A stretch of DNA of 64,000 nucleotides. It comes from PALSA-911 sp963743035. Its GTDB lineage: Bacteria > Pseudomonadota > Alphaproteobacteria > Acetobacterales > Acetobacteraceae. Position numbers and translations under genes: made by a program. Below, piece after piece: positions 44,193-53,386 of this stretch; positions within the stretch are counted from its first letter, which is position 1, and every line of letters starts with the position of its first letter. The DNA lies in NCBI GenBank assembly GCA_963743035.1, contig CAVUOB010000018.1, positions 496,001 to 560,000 of the forward strand, written 5' to 3'. The notes below the pieces were generated by a model. That model ran no database searches, was not told the DNA's origin, and saw nothing but the letters and a program-made list of their open reading frames with translations.

Positions 44193-45122
44193 ATGCAAAG
44201 CGAAGGGCCGGACGGGCTGGCGATCGTCGATGCGCATCATCATCTCTGGGACCTCGACGGGCCGATCGACTACCCCTGGCTGAAACATCCGGAGCCCAAC
44301 TGGCTCGGCGATTACAGCGCGTTCTGCCGCTCCTATCTGCCGCCGGAATACCGGCGCGACACCGCGCTGCACAACGTGATCGCGACGGTGCATGTGGAGG
44401 CCGAGTGCAGCCGGGCGCAGCAGGTGGAAGAGACCGGCTGGCTGATGCGCCAGAACGCGGCGCACGGAATGCCGAACGTGCTGGTGGGCCATGCCTGGGT
44501 GGACACGCCGAACGCCGAGGAAATCCTGGCGCGCCAGGCCGCGTGCCCGCTGATGCGCGGCATCCGCACCAAGCCGGTCATCGCGGCGAGCGCGCGGGAA
44601 CGCGACCAGGTGCGCGGCCAGCCGCGCTCGCTGCAGGACCCGTTCTGGCGCAAGGGGCTGCAGCTGCTGGAAAAATACGGCCTGTCCTGGGATTTGCGGG
44701 TGCCGTGGTACCATCTGGAGGAAGCCGCCGAGGTCTGCCGCGACCTTCCGGAACTGGCGATCGTGCTGAACCATTCCGGCTATCCCTGGGACCGTGACGC
44801 CGAGTCGCTGGCCGGCTGGCGGCGCGGGATGCTGGCGATCGCGGCCTGTCCGAACGTGCATGTGAAGCTGTCGGGACTGTGCGTGGCCGGCCAGCCCTGG
44901 ACGCTGGCGGCGAACCGGGGGCTGATCCTGTTCATGGTGGAGATCTTCGGGGCGGATCGCTGCATGTTCGCGTCCAACTATCCGGTAGACGGGCTGAAGG
45001 GGAGCTGGGATTACCTGTGCTCGCGCTACAAGGAGGCGCTGGCCACGCTGCGTGCGGAGGATCAGGTGAAGATTTTTTCAGGCAATGCGCTGCGCTTCTA
45101 CCGAATATCGCCGCCGGCCTAG
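44193..45122 (+). CDS. Amidohydrolase-2 family metal-dependent hydrolase
   Basis: A 309-residue TIM-barrel hydrolase. The N-terminal metal motif DAHHHLWDLDGPIDYPWL is followed by conserved strands (NVIATVHVEAECSR; GIRTKPVI; LAIVLNHSGYPWDRD) and the C-terminal Asp region (DRCMFASNYPVDGLKGSWDY). Relatives include lactonases and dicarboxylic-acid decarboxylases; the substrate is unknown. ATG 44193 has GGGAGGGAA about 8 bases before it; the frame open to 44025 is not family-like. Its 3' neighbour is a small secreted protein on the same strand. Confidence 0.88.
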   Translation: MQSEGPDGLAIVDAHHHLWDLDGPIDYPWLKHPEPNWLGDYSAFCRSYLPPEYRRDTALHNVIATVHVEAECSRAQQVEETGWLMRQNAAHGMPNVLVGHAWVDTPNAEEILARQAACPLMRGIRTKPVIAASARERDQVRGQPRSLQDPFWRKGLQLLEKYGLSWDLRVPWYHLEEAAEVCRDLPELAIVLNHSGYPWDRDAESLAGWRRGMLAIAACPNVHVKLSGLCVAGQPWTLAANRGLILFMVEIFGADRCMFASNYPVDGLKGSWDYLCSRYKEALATLRAEDQVKIFSGNALRFYRISPPA

Positions 45123-45179
45123 GTCTGGCGTGCTCGCCTGCCCATATCTGGCAGGGCCAATGGATATGAGGCAGTTGCC

Positions 45180-45491
45180 GTGAACCGGCTTTTTCAGACA
45201 CTGATGCTGGGATGGATATTTGGGTCGATGTGGTGCTGGGGCGGCATCGCGCAGGCCCAGTCCACCAATCCGACCGGCCGTGTCGGCCCGGTGACGTCCG
45301 CGCCGTCCCCCTCGGGCGGCCAGCCCTTCCTGTTGCAGAACGGCCCGGCCACGAGCCTCGGCGGTAACGGACGATCCGAAACGCTGGTGGTACCGGGCGG
45401 GGGCATCGCCACGGCGACGCCGAACGGCAATGGCACGACCACCGTGACCCATACCGACGGCTCCGTGGAAGTGGTGAACACGCCGCGGTAA
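45180..45491 (+). CDS. Small secreted protein, unknown
   Basis: A 103-residue protein with a signal peptide (MNRLFQTLMLGWIFGSMWCW, cleavage near AQAQS) and a Gly/Thr/Ser/Asn-rich mature part with a beta-strand pattern (TATPNGNGTTTVTHTDGSVE). GTG 45180 is used, with GAGG upstream; an internal ATG would shorten the signal peptide. No family is recognised. Confidence 0.6.
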   Translation: MNRLFQTLMLGWIFGSMWCWGGIAQAQSTNPTGRVGPVTSAPSPSGGQPFLLQNGPATSLGGNGRSETLVVPGGGIATATPNGNGTTTVTHTDGSVEVVNTPR

Positions 45492-45693
45492 GTCTCTGAA
45501 GGTCCAGCATTGGCAGGCGCGGCCCGGGCGCCAGCGGGCTTGGTGGCGTGCGCGGGGTATCCGCGCCATTTGTCACACTGACCTACATTCTTGATCGAAC
45601 TGTCACGCAGCTTCCATCGGTGTGTCGCCATGGCGCCGTAGAGGCGGCTTGCCTGTTGGCAGGCAACCGCATCTCTCTTACCGGATTGGAATA

Positions 45694-46635
45694 ATGCGAA
45701 TACACAACAAATTTCTGGCAACCGTTCTTGTGGCCGCCATTGCCGGGTTCACCAGCCAGGCCGCGGCCACCCAGATCACGCTGGGCGCCTACACGCCGGC
45801 CTTCGTCGGCATCGATCTCGCCACGGATACGCTGAACAACGGCACGTCGGTCGCCTATGTGGCGCGCGTCGATCTCACCGCGCCCGGCATCGGCATCACG
45901 ACGACGCCGCATAGCGGCCCGCTCAGCACGATCGCGGAGACGACGAGCCAGTTCCTGCTATCATCCGGCACGCAGCTTGCGATCAACGCGAACTTCTTCG
46001 CGCCGTGCTGCAACGCCACGGCGGAGCCGAAGACGGTGCTGGGCCTGGCCGTTTCCAACGGTACCGTGGTCGCGCCCGCGAGCGTGTACCCGGCGGCAGG
46101 CGCGGCGGTGCTGACGTTCACCAACACCAACCAGGCGAGCATCGCCACGGTGACCGCGGCGGGGCAGATCGATCTGACCAACGTCTACAATGCGGTCTCC
46201 GGATCCGGCGAGATCGTTACCCATTGTGTGAACACGGCGGCAACCAATCCGCCCGGCGTCGGCGATCCGAACGGGATCAACCCGCGCACCGATGTCGGTT
46301 TGTCGAGCGATGGACGCTACCTCTACCTCGTCACGATCGATGGCCGCCAGGCCGGCTACAGCGCCGGCGTGACCGACTCCGACGCGGCCAACCTGCTGAT
46401 CGCGCTCGGCGCGTATGACGGGATCAATCTCGACGGCGGCGGCTCGACGACCATGGTGATGTCGAATGGCAGCGGTGGCGCCACCGTGATCAATCGCCCG
46501 AGCGGCGGCGCGCAGCGCTATGACGGCAATGCGCTGGGTATCTATGCCCAGCCGCTGCCGGAGCCCGCAAGCGTGGCGGTTCTTGGGATCGGTCTCGCCA
46601 TGCTGCTGGCCGGCAGGCGCCGCCGCGCTGCCTGA
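45694..46635 (+). CDS. PEP-CTERM protein with a phosphodiester glycosidase domain
   Basis: A 313-residue exported protein: signal peptide (NKFLATVLVAAIAGFTSQAA), then a NAGPA-like phosphodiester glycosidase domain (LAINANFFAPCCNA; TDVGLSSDGRYLYLVTIDGR; AYDGINLDGGGSTTMVMSNG), and a C-terminal PEP-CTERM sorting signal (PEPASVAVLGIGLAMLLAGR plus basic tail). The LDGGGSTT block is the family hallmark. PEP-CTERM tails are recognised by exosortase, which is not in this window. It could trim sugar phosphodiesters of exopolysaccharide. A further secreted gene follows. Confidence 0.85.
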   Translation: MRIHNKFLATVLVAAIAGFTSQAAATQITLGAYTPAFVGIDLATDTLNNGTSVAYVARVDLTAPGIGITTTPHSGPLSTIAETTSQFLLSSGTQLAINANFFAPCCNATAEPKTVLGLAVSNGTVVAPASVYPAAGAAVLTFTNTNQASIATVTAAGQIDLTNVYNAVSGSGEIVTHCVNTAATNPPGVGDPNGINPRTDVGLSSDGRYLYLVTIDGRQAGYSAGVTDSDAANLLIALGAYDGINLDGGGSTTMVMSNGSGGATVINRPSGGAQRYDGNALGIYAQPLPEPASVAVLGIGLAMLLAGRRRRAA

Positions 46636-46874
46636 TAGCGGCGCAGCTTCCGGCGATGGGCCGGCCGGCCGGTATTCCCGGCGGCCGGCCTTCTTTGTCG
46701 CAAGCGGCCCGGCTGGTGGCGGAGGTTTGGCGCCGCCGCGCCGCCTCCGGCCAGGTCTGCTTTCCCGTCCGCGCCGATTTCCGTTGCGTCGTATTGCTGT
46801 TAGAACGAGCCGGATCGGCGCGGGCTGCCCCCGCGCCGCAGCAGAATGATCCAGCGACAAGGACGGATATTGCG

Positions 46875-47525
46875 ATGTTCCACGAGTCCGGTAAGTGCCT
46901 GTGCCGTTCCGTCCGCCGCCGCCGGACTGCGCCGCGAGCAACCACGCCGGCGCGCGGGCCGGGTCTGGGTTTGGCCCTCGGGCTGGCGGTGACCGGCTGG
47001 GCGGGTGTCGCGGCCGCCATGCCGGGTTGCGAAGGCACCTACGTCGCCACGCTGCTGAAGCCGTTGCCGGCGCATATCGTCGTCGGACTCGAAGCGCATG
47101 AGCGCTCGCCCGCCGTGCAGAAACTGGCCGACCGGTTCCTGGAGGGAATCCGCACCGCCGGCGTCGCTGTCGGCCCGCAGCCGAGCGTGGTGCTGCATGT
47201 CAGCACGTCGCTGCTCGGCGGACCCTCGGATGGGTCGGGGGGCAGCGAGGAGCGCAGCTATTCGGACATGTCCGGCCTCAATGGCGGCATACCCACCGGC
47301 ATGCCGCTGATGCCCAGCACCCGGCTGACCGCGCCGCGCACGCCGCCGGCGGCGCCGCTGCTGTTCCTGCGCGTGGACGCGACGGAAGGGCAGGAGACGC
47401 GTGTCTCCTGGGTAGCCTCCGTGCAATGCCGGCTGACCGGCACCGATGACGGCGAGCGGGCGGAACAGATGGGCCGCGTGGTCGGCGGCACGCTCGGCCA
47501 GCGCGTGGATCGCCGGCCGCTTTAG
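46875..47525 (+). CDS. Exported protein of unknown function
   Basis: A 216-residue frame from ATG 46875 with an Arg-rich N-terminus, a hydrophobic segment (GLGLALGLAVTGWAGVAAAM) acting as signal peptide, a short mature domain (HIVVGLEAHERSPAVQKLAD; PSVVLHVSTSLLGGPSDG) and a C-terminal strand-rich part. The signal is preceded by an Arg-rich stretch, but no true twin-arginine motif is seen. It overlaps the convergent hydrolase gene by 4 bp. No family is recognised. Confidence 0.6.
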   Translation: MFHESGKCLCRSVRRRRTAPRATTPARGPGLGLALGLAVTGWAGVAAAMPGCEGTYVATLLKPLPAHIVVGLEAHERSPAVQKLADRFLEGIRTAGVAVGPQPSVVLHVSTSLLGGPSDGSGGSEERSYSDMSGLNGGIPTGMPLMPSTRLTAPRTPPAAPLLFLRVDATEGQETRVSWVASVQCRLTGTDDGERAEQMGRVVGGTLGQRVDRRPL

Positions 47526-48634
47526 CAGGGTCCTGCAGCGGGCGCCTGGGCCGTCAGCCAGGCCAGGAGCTTCGGATTCTCGTCCACGGGATAGACGTGC
47601 GACAGGTCCTCGATTTCGCGGTAGGTGACCCGGGCGCCGGCGCGGGCGAGCGTCTGTGCCGCAAGGCGGCCCATGCGGACCGGGAACATCCAGTCGAGCG
47701 CGCCATGCGTCAGGTAGATTGGCAGGCCGGCCAGGCGCGAAGGTTCGGCCAGTTCCGCCAGCATCGGATGGAAACTGGCGGCGAACGGGGCGAGGTGGGT
47801 GAACGGACTGTCTTCCTGCAGGCCGCCGAGCAGCGAGAACGTCCCGCCGTCGCTCATGCCGGTCAGCAGCAGGCGCGAGGCATCGATGTTCCAGTTCTCC
47901 CGGGCGAATTGCAGCTTTCGGGCGAGGTTCTCGCTGTCGACATCCGGGCCCATCAGGGACCAGGTGTCGCCGAGCGCGGTCGGGGCCAGCACGATGACGC
48001 CGGCGGTGCGCGCGCTGGCGACCCAGTTCCACAGGAAGGCGCTGCCATGGCCGGTGCCGCCATGCAGCGCCATCACCAGCGGCCAGGGCCGCGCCGGGTC
48101 GTAGTATTCCGGCACATAGACCGACACGCCGCCGCGGCTGGCGCGGTCATTGTCGATATGCAGGACACCGGTGTTCTCGCGCGGCGGATTGGCCTCGCGC
48201 AGGCGGGTGAGCAGTTCCGTATCCTCGCGCCGCTCCGGCTCCAGGAAGAAGCGGCTGATGACCGGCAGGGCGATGGTGAGCGGATAGAGCGCCTCCAGCG
48301 CGCGCGGCAGCAGGCGAATCGCGCGGAATGCCTGCCGCAGGCCGTCGGGTGCGGTTATGGCGGCGCGCAGGCCTTCGAAGGCCTGCAGCGTCGTTTCGGC
48401 CGAGCTGGCCAGGTGGTCGCGGAAATTCATCAGATGGTCGGGCCAGGCGATGGCGGTGAACGCCACCAGGCTTTCGGCCAGCCTGGCGTCAGGTGTGCCG
48501 ACCGAGGCCAGATGTTCGGCGATCTGTGACGGGTCCATCCGGCGGGCGAGATGGCGAAGGGCCTCCAGCGCGTCCAGCAACGGTGGGACCAGAGTGGCGA
48601 TGGCGTCCAGGATCCGGTCGTCGTTGTCGCTCAT
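47522..48634 (-). CDS. Alpha/beta hydrolase (carboxylesterase/phospholipase-like) with a helical N-domain
   Basis: A 370-residue protein. Residues 1-150 are helical and without a known family; the rest is an alpha/beta hydrolase: oxyanion strand LVMALHGGTGHGSAF, nucleophile elbow LLTGMSDGGTFS (Ser), Asp in LTHGALDWMFPVRM and His in DLSHVYPVD. It lacks a signal peptide, so it is cytosolic. The N-terminal half (ARRMDPSQIAEHLASVGTPD; LMNFRDHLASSAETTLQAF) could be a regulatory or binding module. The substrate is unknown. Confidence 0.85.
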   Translation of the reverse strand: MSDNDDRILDAIATLVPPLLDALEALRHLARRMDPSQIAEHLASVGTPDARLAESLVAFTAIAWPDHLMNFRDHLASSAETTLQAFEGLRAAITAPDGLRQAFRAIRLLPRALEALYPLTIALPVISRFFLEPERREDTELLTRLREANPPRENTGVLHIDNDRASRGGVSVYVPEYYDPARPWPLVMALHGGTGHGSAFLWNWVASARTAGVIVLAPTALGDTWSLMGPDVDSENLARKLQFARENWNIDASRLLLTGMSDGGTFSLLGGLQEDSPFTHLAPFAASFHPMLAELAEPSRLAGLPIYLTHGALDWMFPVRMGRLAAQTLARAGARVTYREIEDLSHVYPVDENPKLLAWLTAQAPAAGPC

Positions 48635-48992
48635 GGAAGGGGCTTTCGCATTGGCCTGCCGGAGGATCGACCCGGGTGGGCGCGAATTGCAACGTCACTG
48701 CAAACGCAGGCGGCAGGACATCCAGGCGATGCCGCGCCGCCGCGCGGCTTTTGGATGCGCATCGGAACGTTGCTCAGGAGTACCGCAAGAGGGCCAAAAA
48801 CGCTCTGCGCCTCTGTTCTTTGAGACAAAAGCTCGATTCAACGTTCCGTTTCGGAAAACGTGATTGCTATTTACATCTGAATGTGACAATATATCTCCGA
48901 AGGGGCCTAGCGTGACATTTCCAAACATGTCTTGGATCACGAGCACGTGGAACCTTCTGAGCCAACCATGACCCAAACCGGAAGGAAATAAC
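48635..48992. promoter_or_regulatory. Intergenic promoter region before the PEP-CTERM gene
   Basis: A 358-bp spacer, AT-richer in its right half (48830-48970), between divergent genes. A small palindrome GTTCCGTTTCGGAAAAC lies at about 48842-48858 and could be a regulatory site. No gene is supported here; the minus-strand open frame crossing it is an antisense shadow. Confidence 0.45.
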
Positions 48993-49502
48993 GTGACAAA
49001 GCTTCGTTCAACCCTCCTCGGCGCCGCGGCTGCGGTCGCCCTGGTTTTCGGCTCCACCGCGGCAATGGCGAGTGCGATCACCCTCGGCGGCGGCTGGGTG
49101 AGTGACACCGCGAACACCCTGAACTCTCCGACGGATAACTCGCCGATCACGTTCACCCTGACCGGGCCGGCGGTGTTCTCGATCACCGATGACTATGTCG
49201 TCACCGACACGTACACCGTGAGCGACGGCACCACTACCTGGACCACCGCGCCTGGGTTGCTGCCGACATATTGGACGCCTTCCGGCGGTGGCGATTCCGC
49301 TTGGGGCAATGCCGCCTATTCGAAGGGCCAGATTTACTTCGGTCCCGGTACCTACACGCTGACGGTCGAGGATATCGCTGATGCCGGTCTTCCTGCCGGC
49401 CTCTGGGAGCGCCTGGACCCGGTTCCGGAGCCGGCGTCCGTTGCGCTGGTTGGCGTCGGCCTGCTCGGCCTCGGTCTGATCCGCCGCCGCACCTCCCGCT
49501 AA
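48993..49502 (+). CDS. PEP-CTERM sorting-domain protein
   Basis: A 169-residue exported protein: signal peptide (TKLRSTLLGAAAAVALVFGS) with cleavage near AMASA, a Thr/Ser/Asp-rich beta-sandwich-like body (NSPITFTLTGPAVFSITDDY), and the C-terminal PEP-CTERM signal (PEPASVALVGVGLLGLGLIR with RRR tail). GTG 48993 has AAGGAAA upstream. Such proteins are exported and sorted by exosortase in exopolysaccharide-producing bacteria; the specific role is unknown. Confidence 0.82.
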   Translation: MTKLRSTLLGAAAAVALVFGSTAAMASAITLGGGWVSDTANTLNSPTDNSPITFTLTGPAVFSITDDYVVTDTYTVSDGTTTWTTAPGLLPTYWTPSGGGDSAWGNAAYSKGQIYFGPGTYTLTVEDIADAGLPAGLWERLDPVPEPASVALVGVGLLGLGLIRRRTSR

Positions 49503-49556
49503 GGCGAAACGGGTCGGTTTTTTCCGGCCCGGTGCGGGTGCTTTCGCCACAGTCCT

Positions 49557-49596
49557 GGAGCCTGATGGGTGAGCCCGTTATCGCCCATCAGGCTCC
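49557..49596. terminator. Long hairpin after the PEP-CTERM gene
   Basis: GGAGCCTGATGGG and CCCATCAGGCTCC make a perfect 13-bp stem with a 14-base loop, 55 bp after the stop. It probably ends transcription before ffh. The rest of 49503-49821 (319 bp) shows no gene; the ffh promoter should lie in its right half. Confidence 0.65.
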
Positions 49597-49821
49597 AACC
49601 GCCTTATGGCGGGTTGCGCCTTGTCCCGGCCGCGATGGTTGAACCTGGCCGCAGATAGCTGAGCTTTCTTGACTTAAAGGTCGGGTTTGCCCATAAGCCG
49701 CGCATCCGGGTCATCGAAATTGCCCGGTCCCCGCCCGACGCGGGGGCTCCGCCGCTCCGCGAGGGTTCGCGCAGCGGCGTAATCTGCGTTTGGGGCGTCG
49801 CCCCCGTTTGGAGTTGCTGGC

Positions 49822-51201
49822 GTGTTCGAGGCGCTGTCCGACAAGCTTTCCGGGGTCTTCGACAAGCTGCGCCGCCGTGGCGCGCTGAGCGAGGCCGACG
49901 TTACCGAGGCGCTGCGCGAGGTTCGCCTGGCGCTGCTGGAAGCCGACGTCGCGCTGGAAGTGGTCCGCGACTTCATCGCCAAGGTGCGCGAGCGGGCCGT
50001 GGGCGCGGAGGTGCTGCGCTCGGTCTCGCCCGGCCAGCAGGTCGTCAAGATCGTCAATGACGCGCTGATCGAGGCGCTGGGCGGCGCCGGCGCGGTGGAG
50101 ATCAACCTCCAGGCCGTGCCGCCGGTGGCCATCCTGATGGCGGGGCTGCAGGGTTCCGGCAAGACGACGACCGCGGGCAAGCTGGCGCTCCGGCTGAAGG
50201 ACAGGCAGCGCAAGAAGGTGCTGCTGGCCAGCCTCGATACCCAGCGCCCGGCGGCGCAATTGCAGCTGGCGCAGCTCGCCGAGCGCGCGGGCGTGAGCAG
50301 CCTGGAGATCATCCCCTTCCAGTCGCCGGTGCAGATCGCCCGGCGCGCGATGGACACGGCGCGGCGCGAAGTGTTCGACGTGGTGATTCTGGACACCGCC
50401 GGGCGCCTGTCGATCGACGAAGCGCTGATGGCGGAGGTCCGGGAAATCCGCGACGCCACCAGCCCGGCGGAGACGCTGCTGGTGGTCGACGCCATGACCG
50501 GCCAGGACGCCGTGAATACCGCCAAGGCGTTCAACGAGGCGCTGGGCGTGACCGGCATCGTGATGACGCGGATGGACGGCGACGCCCGTGGCGGCGCCGC
50601 GCTGTCCATGCGTGCGATCACCGGCGCGCCGATCAAGCTGACCGGCACCGGCGAGAAGCTGGACGCGCTGGAAGACTTCCACCCCGAGCGGGTGGCGGGG
50701 CGCATCCTGGGCATGGGCGACATCGTCGGCCTGGTGGAGCGCGCGGCCGAGACGATCGACCAGGCGGAAGCCGAGAAGCTCGCCAAGAAGATGGCGAAGG
50801 GCACCTTCGACCTCGAGGACTACGCCAGCCAGCTCAAGCAGATCGGCAAGATGGGCAGCATCTCCGGCATTCTCGGCATGCTGCCGGGGATCTCGAAGGT
50901 GAAGGCGCAGATGGCGGACGCCAATCTGGACACCGCGATCCTGAAGCGTCAGGCGGCGATTATCTCGTCCATGACGGTGAAGGAGCGGCGCCAGCCGGAA
51001 ATCCTCAAGGCCAGCCGCAAGAAGCGGATCGCCGCGGGTTCCGGCACGTCCGTGCAGGAAGTGAACAAGCTGCTGAAGCAGTTCGACGACATGTCCGCGA
51101 TGATGAAGCGGATGAACAAGATGGGGCAGAAGGGGCTGATGCGGCATGGCCTGTCCGCCCTGATGCCGAAGGGAATGTCCGGCAACCGCCGGCCGTTCTG
51201 A
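49822..51201 (+). CDS. ffh: Signal recognition particle protein Ffh
   Basis: The GTPase of the bacterial SRP, 459 residues. The N domain, the G domain (P-loop GLQGSGKTTTAGKLALRL, DTAGRLS, TRMDGDARGGAAL) and the Met-rich M domain (MGQKGLMRHGLSALMPKGM) are all present. Start GTG 49822 has GGAG 8 bases before it and gives MFEALSDKLSGVFDKLRRRG. It heads the conserved ffh-rpsP-rimM-trmD-rplS run. Confidence 0.98.
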   Translation: MFEALSDKLSGVFDKLRRRGALSEADVTEALREVRLALLEADVALEVVRDFIAKVRERAVGAEVLRSVSPGQQVVKIVNDALIEALGGAGAVEINLQAVPPVAILMAGLQGSGKTTTAGKLALRLKDRQRKKVLLASLDTQRPAAQLQLAQLAERAGVSSLEIIPFQSPVQIARRAMDTARREVFDVVILDTAGRLSIDEALMAEVREIRDATSPAETLLVVDAMTGQDAVNTAKAFNEALGVTGIVMTRMDGDARGGAALSMRAITGAPIKLTGTGEKLDALEDFHPERVAGRILGMGDIVGLVERAAETIDQAEAEKLAKKMAKGTFDLEDYASQLKQIGKMGSISGILGMLPGISKVKAQMADANLDTAILKRQAAIISSMTVKERRQPEILKASRKKRIAAGSGTSVQEVNKLLKQFDDMSAMMKRMNKMGQKGLMRHGLSALMPKGMSGNRRPF

Positions 51202-51228
51202 GATTTTTCACCTAGGAGAAACGACGAC

Positions 51229-51570
51229 ATGGGTCTCAAGATCAGGCTTGCCCGCGCGGGTGCGAAGAAGCGTCCGTACTATCACATCGTGGTGGCCGAC
51301 AGCCGCAGCCCGCGTGACGGCCGCTTCATCGAGCGCGTCGGCAGCTACAACCCGATGCTGCCGGCCGAGCACGAGGACCGCGTGCGGCTGCAGGGCGAGC
51401 GCATCACCCACTGGGTGAGCCAGGGCGCCACCGCCACCGACCGGGTGGCCCGCTTCCTCGGCAAGGCCGGCCTGGCGCCGATGCCTGCCTATCGCGAGCA
51501 GCCGCTGCAATCCGCGCCGAAGAAGAAGGCGCAGGAGCGCGCCAAGGCCGCCGCGGCGTCCGCCGGCTGA
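51229..51570 (+). CDS. rpsP: 30S ribosomal protein S16
   Basis: A 113-residue protein: MGLKIRLARAGAKKRPYYHI, SRSPRDGRFIERVGSYNPML and a Lys/Ala-rich C-terminal tail longer than in E. coli. AGGAG precedes the ATG. It lies 27 bp after ffh and 7 bp before rimM. Confidence 0.98.
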   Translation: MGLKIRLARAGAKKRPYYHIVVADSRSPRDGRFIERVGSYNPMLPAEHEDRVRLQGERITHWVSQGATATDRVARFLGKAGLAPMPAYREQPLQSAPKKKAQERAKAAAASAG

Positions 51571-51577
51571 GCCATAG

Positions 51578-52129
51578 ATGCGCGACAGCGTCATCCTGAT
51601 GGGGGTTATCGGCCGGCCGCACGGCGTGCGCGGGCTCGTGCACGTGACGAGCTACACCGCCGATCCCCAGGACCTGACCGCGTACGGAGCGCTCGCCGAT
51701 GCGGATGGGCGGGAATTCGTGCTGTCCTGGCGGGCCGAGGGCGTGGCCGAGGTGAGCGAGATCGTCGGGTGCCGGGCGGTGAAGATTACCGACCGGGACT
51801 CGGCGGCGCGGCTGACCAACACCCGCCTGTTCATCGCCCGCAACCGGCTGCCGCCGGCCGGCGAGGATGAATTCTACCTGGCCGATCTCATCGGCATCGC
51901 GGCGGTGGACGGTGCCGGGGCGGCGCTCGGCCGGGTGACGGCGGTGCACGACTACGGCGCCGGCACCAGCCTGGAGATCGAGCGTGCGGCCGGGGGCAGC
52001 CTGCTGGTCCCGTTCACGCATGCGGCGGTGCCGAAGGTGGACATCGCGGCCGGGCGGCTGGTGGTGAACCCGCCGGCGGAGCTTGTGGTGGCCGAGTTGT
52101 CGCGTGAGCATGCGGAGGCGGCGGAATGA
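51578..52129 (+). CDS. rimM: Ribosome maturation factor RimM
   Basis: A 183-residue 30S assembly factor. It starts RDSVILMGVIGRPHGVRGLV, the typical RimM N-domain, and has the PRC-barrel part (FYLADLIGIAAVDGAGAALG; LLVPFTHAAVPKVDIAAGRL). Its stop overlaps the trmD ATG by four bases. Confidence 0.96.
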   Translation: MRDSVILMGVIGRPHGVRGLVHVTSYTADPQDLTAYGALADADGREFVLSWRAEGVAEVSEIVGCRAVKITDRDSAARLTNTRLFIARNRLPPAGEDEFYLADLIGIAAVDGAGAALGRVTAVHDYGAGTSLEIERAAGGSLLVPFTHAAVPKVDIAAGRLVVNPPAELVVAELSREHAEAAE

Positions 52130-52902
52130 GCGGCTGGCGCGCCTCGGTATTGACGCTGTTCCCGGAGATGTTTCCGGGCCCGCTCGGGCAGTCCCTGGCC
52201 GGACGGGCGATGGCGGCCGGGCGCTGGTCGCTCGATGTCGTGCAGATCCGCGATTTCGCCGCGGACAAGCACCGCACCGTGGATGACACGCCGTTCGGCG
52301 GTGGGGCGGGCATGGTGCTGCGGGCGGATGTCGTCGATGCCGCCTATGCGTCGGTGGCCGACGAGCGTCCGCGGATCTTCCTGACCCCGCGGGGCCGGCC
52401 GCTCACCCAGGAAGATGCGCGCCGGCTGGCGGCAGGGCCCGGGGTGGTCCTGCTGTGCGGGCGCTACGAGGGCGTGGACCAGCGCGCGATCGAGGCGCGG
52501 GACTGGGAGGAGGTTTCCATCGGCGACTATGTGCTGTCGGGCGGCGAGCTCGCGGCGCTGGTGCTGCTGGATGCCTGCGTGCGGCTGCTGCCCGGCGTGA
52601 TGGGTGCGGCCGAGAGCGCGGAGGAGGAAAGTTTCTCCGGCGAGCTGCTGGAATATCCGCACTACACGCGTCCGGCCGAGTGGCAGGGGCGCGGCGTGCC
52701 GGGCGTGCTGCTGTCGGGCGATCACGGCGCGGTGGCCGCCTGGCGCCAGCAGGAAGCGGAGAGGATCACACGCCAGCGGCGCCCCGATCTGTGGGCCCGC
52801 TATGTGGCTGCCCACGGGGCTGAGCACGGGGCCCGCGACAGGAGCGGGCAGAAGGTTTTTGCGAATCAGGCACCGGTTGCCACTCGGGCAGCCGCGCCTT
52901 AA
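52126..52902 (+). CDS. trmD: tRNA (guanine-N1)-methyltransferase
   Basis: Methylates G37 of tRNAs and prevents frameshifting. A 258-residue SPOUT enzyme with DTPFGGGAGMVLRADVVDAA, LLCGRYEGVDQRAIE and IGDYVLSGGELAALVLLDA knot motifs. It overlaps rimM by 4 bp. The C-terminal 40 residues (after about QRRPDLW) are poorly conserved and charged. Confidence 0.97.
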   Translation: MSGWRASVLTLFPEMFPGPLGQSLAGRAMAAGRWSLDVVQIRDFAADKHRTVDDTPFGGGAGMVLRADVVDAAYASVADERPRIFLTPRGRPLTQEDARRLAAGPGVVLLCGRYEGVDQRAIEARDWEEVSIGDYVLSGGELAALVLLDACVRLLPGVMGAAESAEEESFSGELLEYPHYTRPAEWQGRGVPGVLLSGDHGAVAAWRQQEAERITRQRRPDLWARYVAAHGAEHGARDRSGQKVFANQAPVATRAAAP

Positions 52903-52926
52903 GGGATCAGGACAGAGGACACAAAC

Positions 52927-53349
52927 ATGAACATCATCCAGCAATACGAAGCCGACGAGATTGCTCGCCTGAGCGGGCTGCGCGCGGTGCCCGAGTTCGC
53001 GCCCGGCGACACGCTGCGCGTGGCGGTGAAGGTGGTCGAGGGCGAGCGCACCCGCGTGCAGAACTTCGAGGGCGTCTGCATCGCGCGGTCCAACAAGGGC
53101 CTGAACAGCAACTTCACGGTGCGCAAGATCAGCTATGGCGAGGGCGTGGAGCGCGTGTTCCCGCTGTATGCGCCGACCATCGCCGAGATCGCCGTGGTGC
53201 GCCGCGGCGATGTGCGCCGGGCAAAGCTGTATTATCTGCGCGGACGCTCGGGCAAATCCGCGCGCATCGCCGAGAAGGCGCGCGTGGTCGTGCCGGTGAC
53301 GGGTGCGCCGGCTGCCGCCGCGGCGGTTGAGGCCCCTGCTGCCGAATAA
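52927..53349 (+). CDS. rplS: 50S ribosomal protein L19
   Basis: A 140-residue protein: NIIQQYEADEIARLSGLRAV, FEGVCIARSNKGLNSNFTVR, VERVFPLYAPTIAEIAVVRR and an Ala-rich C-terminal extension. Position after trmD is conserved. Confidence 0.98.
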   Translation: MNIIQQYEADEIARLSGLRAVPEFAPGDTLRVAVKVVEGERTRVQNFEGVCIARSNKGLNSNFTVRKISYGEGVERVFPLYAPTIAEIAVVRRGDVRRAKLYYLRGRSGKSARIAEKARVVVPVTGAPAAAAAVEAPAAE

Positions 53350-53386
53350 GGCGGCCGGGTTGGACGGAACGAGGGGAGACAACGAG

